Shown here in pieces: positions 28,083 to 37,416 of a DNA stretch of 64,000 nt. Both the position numbers and the translations under genes were made by a program. This DNA comes from Oxalobacteraceae bacterium UBA6704. GTDB taxonomy: Bacteria; Pseudomonadota; Gammaproteobacteria; Burkholderiales; Burkholderiaceae_D. Below the pieces are notes generated by a model that was not told the origin of the DNA, searched no databases, and saw nothing but the letters and a program-made list of their open reading frames with translations. Every line of letters begins with the position of its first letter. The stretch's first letter is position 1. The DNA lies in contig DKJA01000133.1 in NCBI GenBank assembly GCA_002454505.1, forward strand, positions 1-64,000, read 5' to 3'.

Positions 28083-29567
28083 ATGCGCAATATGAACCAC
28101 ACCCCTCTCAAACCGGACAAAGCCCTCGCCACCTACCGGCGCCTGCGCGGCATGCCGCTGTGGCGCCTGCTCGCCGCGGACAACGGCCCGGCCGTGATCG
28201 CGCTGCTGCAGGTGCACCTGTACGAGAACGAACGCAGCCTGCCCGCGTCGATCTTCCACGAGCGGATCGAACGCGAACTGGAACGCCTGCGCAACCTGGG
28301 CGAAGACTGGCCGAAGACGGCCGTGCACTACGTGGCGGACTGGCTGTCGGCCGGCTATCTGGAACGCCGCTACCCGCCCGGCTCGCGCGAAGAGGAATAC
28401 GAGCTGGCCACGGCAACCGTCGAAGCGATCCGCTTCGTGTCCGGCCAGGCCCGGCCGCACAGCGCGGCGACGGAGAGCCGGCTCAGTCTCGTCATCGGCG
28501 CGCTGGCGCAGCTCTCCAGCGACACCGACGGCGACAAGCAGCGCCGCGTGGCCCGTCTGCGGGCGGAACAGGCGCGCATCGAAGAGGAAATCGCGGCCAT
28601 CGAAGGCGGTGCGCTGCAGGTGCTGCCCGAGATGGCGGCGCTGGAGCGCACGCGCGAAGTCATCGCGCTGGCCGACGGCCTGACCGGCGACTTCCGCCGC
28701 GTGCGCGACGAGTTCGAGCGGCTCAACCGCGAACTGCGTGAACGGATCATGGACAGCGACGGCAACCGCGGCGAAGTGCTCGACGCACTGTTTGCCGGCA
28801 TCGACCTCATCTCGGACAGCGAGGCAGGCCGCACCTTCACCGCCTTCTGGCGCCTGCTGACGGACCCCGTGCAATCGTCCACGCTGGAAGAGGCGCTCGA
28901 CCAGCTGATGTCGCGCGAATTCGTGCAGGCACTGGTGCCGGCCGAGCGCCGCTTCCTGCTGCACATGACGCGCGCGCTGCTGGAGCAGGGCGGCAAGGTG
29001 CACGAAGTGCTGCAATCGTTCGCGCGCAGCCTGAAGCATTTCGTGCAGACGCGGGAATACATGGAGCAGCGTCGCATCAACGAACTGCTGCGCAAGGCAC
29101 AACGGGCCGCGCTGGCATTGAAGGACGAAGTGAAGGCCACCGACACGCTGCACTACACGCTGCCGCTCACCAGCAGCAGACTGAGCTCGCTGTCGCAATG
29201 GGTGCTGCACGATCCCGCGCTGCAGGCCCTGCCGGACCGCATGACGGACGCCGATCCCGTCGCCATCGACCTGGACACGGTCGGCGAACTGGTGGCGCAA
29301 TCGGAGATCGATTTCCGTAGTCTGGGCGCCAATGTTCGGCAGATGCTGGCGCAGCACGCGCAGGCCTCCGTCGGCGACGTACTGGGGAAGTTCCCCGCCA
29401 CGCAGGGGCTGGGCAGCGTATTGGGGCTGCTGGCCTTGGGCAGCAGGCATGGCCTGGCCAGCACGGCAACCGAAACAGTGGCGTGGACGGGCAGCGACGA
29501 GGTGGCGCGCAGCGCGCGCATCCCGGTGATTTATTTTTTGAGAGAGCGGCTGCATGAACTGGGTTGA
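28083..29567 (+). CDS. jetA: Wadjet protein JetA (DUF3375)
   Basis: A 494-residue soluble protein of the DUF3375 family. It is the kleisin-like subunit JetA of the Wadjet anti-plasmid complex, linking the two JetC SMC-like heads with JetB attached. The N-terminal region (about 15-80) is a winged-helix-like domain, and the long centre (170-330) is helical. Two starts are possible, ATG 28083 and ATG 28092; neither has a strong ribosome site. TACAAT at 28052-28057 may be its -10, and the palindrome ACCGG-TAAT-CCGGT (28067-28080) sits just before the start. It overlaps jetB by 14 bases. Confidence 0.88.
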   Translation: MRNMNHTPLKPDKALATYRRLRGMPLWRLLAADNGPAVIALLQVHLYENERSLPASIFHERIERELERLRNLGEDWPKTAVHYVADWLSAGYLERRYPPGSREEEYELATATVEAIRFVSGQARPHSAATESRLSLVIGALAQLSSDTDGDKQRRVARLRAEQARIEEEIAAIEGGALQVLPEMAALERTREVIALADGLTGDFRRVRDEFERLNRELRERIMDSDGNRGEVLDALFAGIDLISDSEAGRTFTAFWRLLTDPVQSSTLEEALDQLMSREFVQALVPAERRFLLHMTRALLEQGGKVHEVLQSFARSLKHFVQTREYMEQRRINELLRKAQRAALALKDEVKATDTLHYTLPLTSSRLSSLSQWVLHDPALQALPDRMTDADPVAIDLDTVGELVAQSEIDFRSLGANVRQMLAQHAQASVGDVLGKFPATQGLGSVLGLLALGSRHGLASTATETVAWTGSDEVARSARIPVIYFLRERLHELG

Positions 29568-30270
29568 GGAATCGACAGCTTCGGCGGCACCATCGGCCGC
29601 ACCGCCATCCATGCCGGTCGAGGCCAGCGATACTTCGCAAACCGCGCTGTTCGCGGGCGATGTGGGCGAACTGCCGCTCGATACGCGCCGCGTGCTGGTG
29701 CAGCTGCTGTCGGGCCCCACGCTGGAAGGCCGGCGCCACGCGAAGCTGTGGACGGTACTGCTGCGCGACGAGCTGGCCGTGCAGCGCCACCTGAACAACC
29801 TGTTCCTGGAACTCGTGATCGACCGCGAAGCGCAGGTGGCGTTTACCCGCCAGGCCGAAGCGGCCGAACACGATGTGCCGATGCTGCTGCGCCAGGCGCA
29901 GCTGACCTTCATCGATTCGGTGCTGGTGCTGTTCCTGCGTCAGCGCCTGACACAGGCGGAAGCACATGGCGACCGCGCCGTGATCGACCGCGACGAAATC
30001 GTCGAGAACCTCGTGCTGTACCAGCGCGCCGCCAGCACCGACCGCGCCGGTTTCACGAAGCGCATCAATGCGTCGGTCGAGAAGATCAAGAAGCATAATA
30101 TCCTGCAAAAGATCCGCGGCAGCGAGGAGCGCTTTGAAATCTCGCCCACCTTGAAGCTGCTGTTCTCGGCCGAGGAGATCGCCGCGCTCACGCAGCTGTA
30201 TGAAAAAATGGCGGCTGGCGAAACACCCGATATCGAACGCCAGCCGATGGATGGCGAGGACGACGAATGA
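29554..30270 (+). CDS. jetB: Wadjet protein JetB (DUF4194)
   Basis: A 238-residue protein of the DUF4194 family, the KITE/MukE-like subunit that binds the JetA kleisin. Residues 45-235 carry the family core, rich in helices with the basic segment KRINASVEKIKKHNILQKI. The first 40 residues are a low-complexity Ala/Ser/Pro extension. It overlaps jetA (14 bases) and jetC (4 bases), so the complex is made in coupled translation. Confidence 0.88.
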   Translation: MNWVEESTASAAPSAAPPSMPVEASDTSQTALFAGDVGELPLDTRRVLVQLLSGPTLEGRRHAKLWTVLLRDELAVQRHLNNLFLELVIDREAQVAFTRQAEAAEHDVPMLLRQAQLTFIDSVLVLFLRQRLTQAEAHGDRAVIDRDEIVENLVLYQRAASTDRAGFTKRINASVEKIKKHNILQKIRGSEERFEISPTLKLLFSAEEIAALTQLYEKMAAGETPDIERQPMDGEDDE

Positions 30271-33200
30271 ACGACCAGCATCCGCCGCAGGCGCTGCGCG
30301 AACAGTTCCGCATGGCGCGGCTGCAGGTGTTCAACTGGGGCACCTTCACGCGCCTGCACGACATTCCGATCAGCGAACGGGGCTTCCTGATCGTCGGCCC
30401 GTCCGGTGCGGGCAAATCCACATTGCTGGACGCCTTCTCGGCACTGCTCGTGCCGCCCCGCTGGGTGGACTTCAACGCCGCCGCGCGTGAAGCCGACCGC
30501 ACCGGCCGCGATCGCAACCTGGCCAGCTACGTGCGCGGCGCCTGGTCGGCGCAGAGCGACAGCACGTCCGGCGCGGCCGTCACGCGCTATCTGCGCACCG
30601 GCACAACGTGGTCCGCCATCGCGCTCACCTATCGCAATGCCAACAGCCGCACCGTGGTGCTGGTGCAGCTGTTCTGGGTGCGCGGGAACGGCAATGCGAA
30701 CCAGGACGTGAAACGCCTGTTCCTCGTGCTGGAGCGGCCGTTCGACCTGCGCGAGATCGACGATTTCAGCACGCTCAATTTCGACGTGCGCAAGCTGAAG
30801 GCCAAGCTGGGTGACGCCTACATCCGCGATGAATTCCGCCCTTACAGCGAACGTTTTTCGCGCCTGCTGGGCATCGAAAGCGATATGGCGCTGCGGCTGC
30901 TGCACAAGACGCAGTCGGCCAAGAACGTGGGCGACCTGAATGCCTTCCTGCGTGACTTCATGCTCGACGAACCGGAAACGTTCGCCGTGGCAGCCCGGCT
31001 GGTGGACGAATTCGGCGAGCTCAATGCCGCTCACCTGGCCGTCGTCACCGCACGCGAACAGGTGCAGACGCTGGCGCCGGCGCGCTCGCGCTTCGAGCAG
31101 ATGGAAGCGCTGAAGCTGCGCCGCGACGAACTGGAGGAACTGCGCGCGGGCATGCACAGCTACCGCGAGCGCTTGCGCATGACGCTGCTGGCCGAACACA
31201 TCGCGGCGCTGCGCGTCGAAGCCGATGGCCTGGCGGGCCGCGTGCAATACCACACAGGCACGCTGGAAAACCGCGCGTCGAAATTGCGCGACCTGGAACA
31301 GCAGCGCCGCGATGCGGGCGGTGACCAGATCGAGCGGCTGGAAGACGAGCGCAAGCTGCAGGAGACGCACCGGCACGAACGCCTGCGCAAGCGGCAGCAG
31401 GCAGTCGATGCCTGCAAGGCGCTGGGCTGGGTGTTCGTCGGCACGCCGGAAGGTTTTGCTGAACTGATCGGCAACGCGCGCCAGGAAATCAACGACTGGA
31501 ACGCGAACGGCGGTGTGCACGACAGGCTGCTGGAACTGGACCGTCTGCGCATGGACGCCGCTGGCAAACGCGATGCGGCCGGCCGCGAAGTGGCGTCGCT
31601 GCGCCGCCAGCCGTCGAACATTCCGGCGGCGCTGCTGGAGCTGCGGCGCCGCCTGGCGCAGGCGATCGGCGTGTCGGAACAGGTGCTGCCGTTCGTCGGC
31701 GAACTGGTCGAAGTGAAGCCGGAGGAAGCGCCGTGGCGTGGCGCGATCGAACGGGTGCTGCGCGGCTTCGCGCTGTCCGTCCTCGTCGCCGACGAACATT
31801 ACGCGGCGCTGTCCGTGCATGTCAACGAAACCAACCTGGGCCAGCGCCTGGTCTACCATCGCGCCAGCCGCACCGATGCGTCGTCCCCCCGCACACTGGG
31901 CTCCGACTCGCTGGTCGTGAAACTGAACGTCGGCGAGAGCCACTTCGCGCCGTGGCTGCAGAACGAACTGCGCAAGCATTTCGACTACGACTGCGTCGAC
32001 TCGCTGCGCGCCTTCCGCGCAGCGCCGGACCGGGCGGTCACGCGCGAAGGACAGGTAAAACACAGCCGCTCGCGCCACGAGAAGGACGACCGGCGCGGCG
32101 TGGACGTGCGGCAGAACTGGGTGCTGGGCTTCGAGAACCGCGACAAGCTCGCGCTGTACGAACAGGACGAACAGGCGCAGACGAAGCTGGTGTCCGACCT
32201 CGAGGCGCAGATCGCGACGCTGCGCCGCCAGTTGAACGAGCTGGCCGTTCGCATGCTGTCGTGCCAGACGCTCGTCAACCTGCAGTGGCAGGAAGTCGAT
32301 GCGCTGCCGCCGACGGAGCGCCTGTCCGCCATCGACCGCCAGCTGGCGACGATCCGCGCCGGCAACAGCAGCCTGAAGGCGATTGACGAGCAGCTCGAGC
32401 AGCAGCGCGAACTGGTGAAGCAATCGCAGAAGGAACGCGAAGATGCCATCGTCGCGGTGCGCAAGACCGAGGACGGTATCGCACAGAATGAAGCCAGGCT
32501 GGAGGAATTGGCACGGGACCCCGGCGTGGTTGCGCTGACCCAGCACCAGCAGGCAGGCCTCGACGAGCGTTTCGGCCTGCTGCAGCCGATCGCGCTGAAG
32601 GATGTCGATGCGGCCGACCGCAGCGTCGGCAAGGGCCTGGCCGACGAGATCGGCCAGCTGGGCAACGAGATCGCCCAGTGCGACAAGTACGTCGAAACCC
32701 AGTTCGGCATCTTCATCCAGCGCTGGAAGGCGGAATCGGACGGCCTCGATGCCACGCTGGCTGCCGCACAGGATTTCTTCAGCAAGCTCCGGCGGCTGGA
32801 GACGGACGGCCTGCCAGCGCACGAACAGCGTTTCTTCGACCTGCTGCAGAACCAGAGCCACCAGAACCTGGCCGCCTTGTCCTCGTATCTGAACGATGCG
32901 CGCAAGGCGATCCTGTCGCGCATGGAAGACGTCAACGACAGCCTGCGCGAGGTGCCGTTCAACCAGACGCCGGCCGGCCAGACCTATCTGCAGATCCAGC
33001 CGAAAGACCGGCAGCTGCCGGAAGTGCGCCAGTTCAAGCAGGATATCGCGGGCGTACTGAGTCACGCCTGGAACGAGGATGCGGAACAGGCCGAAGCGCG
33101 CTTCGTGGAACTGCGCAAGCTGGTGCAGAAGCTGGCCAGCCAGGAGCCGGAACAGCGCCGCTGGAGAGAGGCGGTGCTGGATGTGCGCCAGCATATCGAC

Positions 33201-33635
33201 TTCGTCGGCAAGGAGTTCGACGAGCACGATGTGGAGCAGGATGTGCACCCGAGCGGCGCCGGCAAGTCGGGAGGTCAGCGGCAGAAGCTGGCGACCACGG
33301 TGCTGGCAGCAGCACTGCGTTACCAGCTGGGCGGCAGCGAAACGGGCATCCCGATGTATGCCGCGGTGGTGCTGGACGAGGCGTTCGACAAGGCCGACAG
33401 CGAATTCACCGCGCTGGCGATGAACATCTTCGCCAACTTCGGCTTCCAGATGATCGTGGCGACGCCGCTGAAATCCGTGATGACGCTGGAGCCGTTCATC
33501 GGCGGCGCGTGTTTCGTCGAGATCCGCGACCGGCGCGATTCCGGCGTGCTGCTGATCGAATACGACGACAGCCAGCAGCGGCTCCGCCTGCCGGACCAGG
33601 CCCGCCGGGAGGCGCAGATTGAAGCTGCCGGCTGA
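30267..33635 (+). CDS. jetC: Wadjet SMC-like ATPase JetC
   Basis: A 1122-residue SMC/MukB-like ATPase, the motor of the Wadjet complex that extrudes DNA loops on circular plasmids. Walker A GPSGAGKS is at 44-51. Two long coiled-coil arms (about 270-480 and 620-900) flank a hinge near 480-600. The signature SGGQRQK (1001-1007) and Walker B VVLDEAFD (Asp1037, Glu1038) are C-terminal. All ATPase motifs are intact, so the system should be active. The long frame on the other strand is a shadow. Confidence 0.92.
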   Translation: MNDQHPPQALREQFRMARLQVFNWGTFTRLHDIPISERGFLIVGPSGAGKSTLLDAFSALLVPPRWVDFNAAAREADRTGRDRNLASYVRGAWSAQSDSTSGAAVTRYLRTGTTWSAIALTYRNANSRTVVLVQLFWVRGNGNANQDVKRLFLVLERPFDLREIDDFSTLNFDVRKLKAKLGDAYIRDEFRPYSERFSRLLGIESDMALRLLHKTQSAKNVGDLNAFLRDFMLDEPETFAVAARLVDEFGELNAAHLAVVTAREQVQTLAPARSRFEQMEALKLRRDELEELRAGMHSYRERLRMTLLAEHIAALRVEADGLAGRVQYHTGTLENRASKLRDLEQQRRDAGGDQIERLEDERKLQETHRHERLRKRQQAVDACKALGWVFVGTPEGFAELIGNARQEINDWNANGGVHDRLLELDRLRMDAAGKRDAAGREVASLRRQPSNIPAALLELRRRLAQAIGVSEQVLPFVGELVEVKPEEAPWRGAIERVLRGFALSVLVADEHYAALSVHVNETNLGQRLVYHRASRTDASSPRTLGSDSLVVKLNVGESHFAPWLQNELRKHFDYDCVDSLRAFRAAPDRAVTREGQVKHSRSRHEKDDRRGVDVRQNWVLGFENRDKLALYEQDEQAQTKLVSDLEAQIATLRRQLNELAVRMLSCQTLVNLQWQEVDALPPTERLSAIDRQLATIRAGNSSLKAIDEQLEQQRELVKQSQKEREDAIVAVRKTEDGIAQNEARLEELARDPGVVALTQHQQAGLDERFGLLQPIALKDVDAADRSVGKGLADEIGQLGNEIAQCDKYVETQFGIFIQRWKAESDGLDATLAAAQDFFSKLRRLETDGLPAHEQRFFDLLQNQSHQNLAALSSYLNDARKAILSRMEDVNDSLREVPFNQTPAGQTYLQIQPKDRQLPEVRQFKQDIAGVLSHAWNEDAEQAEARFVELRKLVQKLASQEPEQRRWREAVLDVRQHIDFVGKEFDEHDVEQDVHPSGAGKSGGQRQKLATTVLAAALRYQLGGSETGIPMYAAVVLDEAFDKADSEFTALAMNIFANFGFQMIVATPLKSVMTLEPFIGGACFVEIRDRRDSGVLLIEYDDSQQRLRLPDQARREAQIEAAG

Positions 33636-34773
33636 CGTCCGCCTGCTGCTCGAGCGGCGCTTCGCCAGCCGCCACCGGGACTGGCTGTGCAATGCTGCCC
33701 CTGTCGAAGCGTGGCCATTGCGGATTTCGCTCGGTATTCCGACCGAACCGGCGGCGTTGCAGCGGGTCGATGCCGTGCGTGGCTGGGCCGCAGCCTGGCG
33801 CAACTGGCAGGGAGAAGGTGTCGTCGAATGGTCGGAACGGCGCTGGCGCGTGCTGGGCACGCAGCAGTTACCGCAGTACCTGGTACTCGATGGCCCTTTG
33901 CAGGTCGCGGCCTGGATTGGCCAGCAGGAGCGCTGGCTGCGGGCGCAGGAGCGTCATATGACGCTGACGCAGCGCTGGCCGCAGCTCGTCGGACGTCTCG
34001 GCGGCCTGTTCGACGTGCTGGCCGATTATCCGGCCGCCGATTTTGCGCATCTCGCCAGCGTAATCGAATGGCTGGAGGCGCATCCGGCATCGGCCCTCTA
34101 CCCGCGCCAGATGCCACTGGCCGGCATGGACACCAAATGGCTGGAAGCACGCCGGCCGGTGCTGCATGCGCTGCTGTCGCACCTGCTTGCGGCGGATGCG
34201 GGCGACTTCTTCTCCTTGTCCGGCCTGCGCCGTCCGCCGGTGCTGATCCGCCTGCGCATTCTCGACCCCTCGCTGCGCACCCTGCTGCGCGGCGTGAGCG
34301 ACATCACGGCACCTGTCGATGAAATCGCGGCGATGAACTTGCCGGCTGCGTCGGTGCTCGTCGTGGAAAACCTGCAAAGCGGTCTGGCACTACCCGATCT
34401 GACCGGGTCGGTTGCCATCATCGGCCTCGGTTACGGCGTAGACGTGCTGGGCCGCATCCCGTGGCTGCAAGACCTGCCGGCGCGCTACTGGGGCGACATC
34501 GACACGCACGGCTTCGCGATCCTGAGCCGCGCCCGCGCCTATCTGCCACAGTTGACGTCGATGCTGATGGACAGCGCGACGATGCTCGCATTCTCACCGT
34601 TGTGGAGCAGCGAAGCGAGCCAGAACGGCGCTGCCGCGCTGGCGTTGCTGACGTCCGAGGAGCAGGCCGTGTACCGCGCGCTGAAGGACAATGCGTGGGG
34701 CCAGAACGTGCGGCTGGAGCAGGAGCGGATTGCGTGGCCGGCGGTGCTGGAAGCACTGCAGCCAGTCACTTGA
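33619..34773 (+). CDS. jetD: Wadjet nuclease JetD (DUF3322/DUF2220, TOPRIM-like)
   Basis: A 384-residue protein with an N-terminal DUF3322 domain and a C-terminal DUF2220 domain resembling the TOPRIM fold of topoisomerase VI. The metal-binding residues are visible as Glu250 (VVEN) and Asp293/Asp295 (GDIDTHG). The conserved GMDTKWLE motif is at 169-176. JetD cleaves plasmids once the JetABC motor has stalled on the closed circle. The start is a TTG at 33619, preceded by GGGAGG, overlapping jetC by 17 bases. Confidence 0.9.
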   Translation: MKLPADVRLLLERRFASRHRDWLCNAAPVEAWPLRISLGIPTEPAALQRVDAVRGWAAAWRNWQGEGVVEWSERRWRVLGTQQLPQYLVLDGPLQVAAWIGQQERWLRAQERHMTLTQRWPQLVGRLGGLFDVLADYPAADFAHLASVIEWLEAHPASALYPRQMPLAGMDTKWLEARRPVLHALLSHLLAADAGDFFSLSGLRRPPVLIRLRILDPSLRTLLRGVSDITAPVDEIAAMNLPAASVLVVENLQSGLALPDLTGSVAIIGLGYGVDVLGRIPWLQDLPARYWGDIDTHGFAILSRARAYLPQLTSMLMDSATMLAFSPLWSSEASQNGAAALALLTSEEQAVYRALKDNAWGQNVRLEQERIAWPAVLEALQPVT

Positions 34774-36039
34774 TCACCCCAGCGTATCGGCCCAGATATT
34801 CGCCGCCCAGCTCAGCGCATATTCCCCTTCCAGCGCATTCGCATCCTTCGACAAGCCGCCCGATCCAGGCACCACCAGCAGCGTCTTTTTCGCCGCGTCA
34901 TACGCATGCACGGAAGCGACGTGGATCACGTCCCGGTCGGAGACGAAGCTGTAGCAGGTGTTGGTCAGCATCGGGGCCGGATTGGGTGCGCGGTCGGCCA
35001 GCAGATCGACCACGGCGGCGGCGCAGACCTTGGCGTGCTGGTTCGCCATGTGGGCGGACTTGGGCATCAGCGGGGCCGTCTGGATCGCGTCGCCGATCAC
35101 GTGCACGTGCGGTGCCTGCGTCGATTCGAACGTGACGAAGTCCACCTCGCACCAGCGGCCGTTCGCGCTGGCGAGGCCCGTGCGGGCGGCGATGGCGCCG
35201 GCGCGATGGGGCGGGATCACGTTCAGCACATCCGCCTTCACCTGTTCACCCAGCTCGGAGACTGCTGTGCGGTTGCGCGCATCGACATCCACCGTGCGGA
35301 AGCCCGGGCGGTATTCGACGATGCCGGCATAGCGCTCCTGCCAGATGCGCTTGAACAGCGCGCCTTTCGATACCACGTCCTCGTTCGCATCCAGCAGCAG
35401 CACCCTGGCGCGAGGTTTATGGAGGCTGAAGTAATGCGCCACCTGGCAGGCCCGCTCGTATGGACCGGGCGGGCAGCGGTAAGGCGCCGGTGGAATCGTC
35501 AGCGCATACGTGCCGCCGTCCGGCATCGCCTCCAGCTGCGCGCGCAGCGCCACCGTCTGCGCGCCGGCCTTCCACGCGTGCAGCACGGCGTCCTGCGCAC
35601 CGTCGGCCCGCATGCCGGGCAGCTCGCTCCACAGGAACTCGATCCCGGGCGACACGATCAGGCGGTCGTACACGAGCAGGCTGCCATTCGACAGCATTAC
35701 CGTGCGTTTTGCGGCATCGATACCCGCCGCGCTGTCGCGCAGCATGCGCACGCCGTGGCGGTCCGTCAGGCCGCTGTAGCCGCGGGTCAGGTCGGCGATC
35801 TTGCGCGAGCCGCCCAGCACGAGGTTCGACAGCGGGCACGAGATGAATCTGGCGTTCGGTTCGACGATCGTCACGTCGATGTCGCCGCCGCTCCACTGCC
35901 GCACGTAGCGTGCCGCGGCCGCGCCACCGAAGCCGCCGCCGATGACGACCACGTGCGGCTTCGCGCGCGGTGCCACAGCGGCGCAGCCGGCCAGTACTGC
36001 CGCAGCGCCGGAAGCCTGCAGGAAGGCGCGCCGTTTCAT
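34774..36039 (-). CDS. fccB: Flavocytochrome c/sulfide dehydrogenase-type flavoprotein
   Basis: A 421-residue FAD-dependent oxidoreductase. It begins with a twin-arginine-like signal (MKRRAFLQASG) and an alanine-rich stretch with a Cys at 19, then the dinucleotide-binding IGGGFGGA (33-40). The two redox-active cysteines of flavocytochrome c sulfide dehydrogenase are present: Cys189 (YRCPPGPYERA) and Cys362 (TNTCYS), along with the SCPLSN motif (68-72). It probably takes electrons from sulfide or a related sulfur compound and passes them to the adjacent cytochrome. Its stop directly abuts that of jetD on the other strand. Confidence 0.85.
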   Translation of the reverse strand: MKRRAFLQASGAAAVLAGCAAVAPRAKPHVVVIGGGFGGAAAARYVRQWSGGDIDVTIVEPNARFISCPLSNLVLGGSRKIADLTRGYSGLTDRHGVRMLRDSAAGIDAAKRTVMLSNGSLLVYDRLIVSPGIEFLWSELPGMRADGAQDAVLHAWKAGAQTVALRAQLEAMPDGGTYALTIPPAPYRCPPGPYERACQVAHYFSLHKPRARVLLLDANEDVVSKGALFKRIWQERYAGIVEYRPGFRTVDVDARNRTAVSELGEQVKADVLNVIPPHRAGAIAARTGLASANGRWCEVDFVTFESTQAPHVHVIGDAIQTAPLMPKSAHMANQHAKVCAAAVVDLLADRAPNPAPMLTNTCYSFVSDRDVIHVASVHAYDAAKKTLLVVPGSGGLSKDANALEGEYALSWAANIWADTLG

Positions 36040-36347
36040 TTGCGTTCCCCCGGTTGGGCCGCGAACCACGCGGCGATCAACGCCAGCTGTTCGTCCGTAT
36101 AGCCTTTCGCCAGCTGCGTCATGATGGTGGCGGGCCGGCTGCCGTCCCTGAACGCGCGCAGGTTCGCCAGCAGCGCCGGCTGCGGCTGGCCGGCCAGCGG
36201 CGGCAATGCCGTGCCATGCCCGCCGTGGCAGCCGGTGCAGGTGGCCGCGAGCCGTTCGCCCGCCGTGACGGCCGGTGCGGCAAGGGCCGGCGTGCCGGCC
36301 AGCGCCAGCAGCATGGTTGGTATCGTCAGATTCGTCAGAAGCTTCAT
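36036..36347 (-). CDS. Small class I cytochrome c (flavocytochrome partner)
   Basis: A 103-residue monoheme cytochrome c with a signal peptide (1-24) and heme motif CTGCH (37-41); a Met near residue 77 (IMTQLAKG) is the likely sixth ligand. It resembles half of a cytochrome c4 and the heme subunit partnering FccB or SoxF-type flavoproteins. It overlaps the flavoprotein gene by four bases and soxA by four bases, so it is part of the same operon. Confidence 0.82.
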   Translation of the reverse strand: MKLLTNLTIPTMLLALAGTPALAAPAVTAGERLAATCTGCHGGHGTALPPLAGQPQPALLANLRAFRDGSRPATIMTQLAKGYTDEQLALIAAWFAAQPGERK

Positions 36348-37096
36348 GGACGCACTCCCGGTGATTCGCTCTGCATGCCTTGCGCGCGCAACGCCAGCCA
36401 TGCCTCCAGTTCGACGAGATCCTGCGCATCGGGCGGCGGCAACGCGGCCCGTACGCCGGTCATGCAGTTGCGCAGCCGGCGCAGCAGGCTGCCCATGCCC
36501 TGCCACTCCAGGCGGTAGATCGGGTAAGCATTCGCGTGACCTTGCGGAATGGTGGCGCCGGCCAGCTTGCGGCCCCAGTTGGCGTCGTGGCACTGCGCAC
36601 AGCTCAGGTTCAGCTGGCCGATGCGGGTCATGTACAGCTGTTTGCCGCGCTGCTGCGCCGCCCGCGTGCCCGCATCGGACGGCGGCGCCACCGGCATGCC
36701 GCGCGACTGCAGCGCCACATACGCTTCGAGCCCGAGCAGGTCGTCCGATTCGGCTTTCAAGGCAGGCGCCTGCTGGCGGCTGACGCGACACTGTTCGATC
36801 TTCCCGCCGAGATTGAGCACACGGCCGCTGGCCTGGTCGAACGCGGGAAAGCGTGCCGCCACGCCGCGCATGCTTTGCCTGGCATCGCCGTGGCACGACG
36901 CGCAGCTTTTGTCCGCCTTGCCGGCTTTCGTGTTCCACAGCGCCTCGCCGCCGGCCACCCACAGCATCGCCGGATTCTGCGTATCGTCGCGCTGCATGGC
37001 GCGCGTGGACTCGCCCATGAATTCCGCGCCGGATTTGCGGGCATCCTGCGCGTGCACTGCGGCGGACAACAGCATCGTCACGGCGGCCAGCTTCAT
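36344..37096 (-). CDS. soxA: Sulfur-oxidising protein SoxA (diheme cytochrome)
   Basis: A 250-residue SoxA. A signal peptide (1-16) is followed by two CxxCH heme sites, CASCH (65-69) and CAQCH (166-170). The conserved Cys103 (IEQCR) and the active-site Cys211 (RLRNCMTG), which carries the persulfide ligand to the catalytic heme, are both present. With SoxX it joins sulfur substrates such as thiosulfate to the SoxY carrier cysteine. It overlaps its neighbours by four bases each way. Confidence 0.9.
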   Translation of the reverse strand: MKLAAVTMLLSAAVHAQDARKSGAEFMGESTRAMQRDDTQNPAMLWVAGGEALWNTKAGKADKSCASCHGDARQSMRGVAARFPAFDQASGRVLNLGGKIEQCRVSRQQAPALKAESDDLLGLEAYVALQSRGMPVAPPSDAGTRAAQQRGKQLYMTRIGQLNLSCAQCHDANWGRKLAGATIPQGHANAYPIYRLEWQGMGSLLRRLRNCMTGVRAALPPPDAQDLVELEAWLALRAQGMQSESPGVRP

Positions 37097-37416
37097 GGCG
37101 TCACCGTCAGCGGCAACCGCTCCGTCTGTGCAAAGTCGTTGTCGCCCTGCCAGGTGAATGCCAGCGTGCCCGTTTCGGTTGCCACGGTGAAGAAGGCGAT
37201 GTAGGGATTCGCCGCGATCGCCGGGTGCAGCGTGGCGGCAAACACCTGCTCGCCGTTATAGGTGCAGCGAAAGCTGCGGATGATGTCCTGCGGCAGGAGC
37301 CGGCCGTCCGCGCCGGGACGGTGGCCCGATTCCATCGGGTGCGCGATCAATGCGCGGATCTCGATGACGTCGCCGTTTTTCGCAGTGCCTGGCATGTGAA
37401 CAAGGGCCCGTGCCAT
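37093..37416 (-). CDS. soxZ: Sulfur carrier subunit SoxZ
   Basis: A 107-residue Ig-like protein that pairs with SoxY. The family features KNGDVIEIRALIAHPMESGHR and the ANPYIAFF segment are clear, with no signal peptide, as expected for a protein exported bound to SoxY. The start is ATG 37416; upstream residues in the frame belong to soxY in another frame. Its start codon overlaps the soxY stop by one base. Confidence 0.9.
   Translation of the reverse strand: MARALVHMPGTAKNGDVIEIRALIAHPMESGHRPGADGRLLPQDIIRSFRCTYNGEQVFAATLHPAIAANPYIAFFTVATETGTLAFTWQGDNDFAQTERLPLTVTP

Noticed and set aside
29940..33860. A 1306-residue open frame antisense to jetC and jetD
   Set aside because: It covers two intact genes with clear motifs, has low-complexity Arg/Gln/Leu composition and is a GC-driven shadow.
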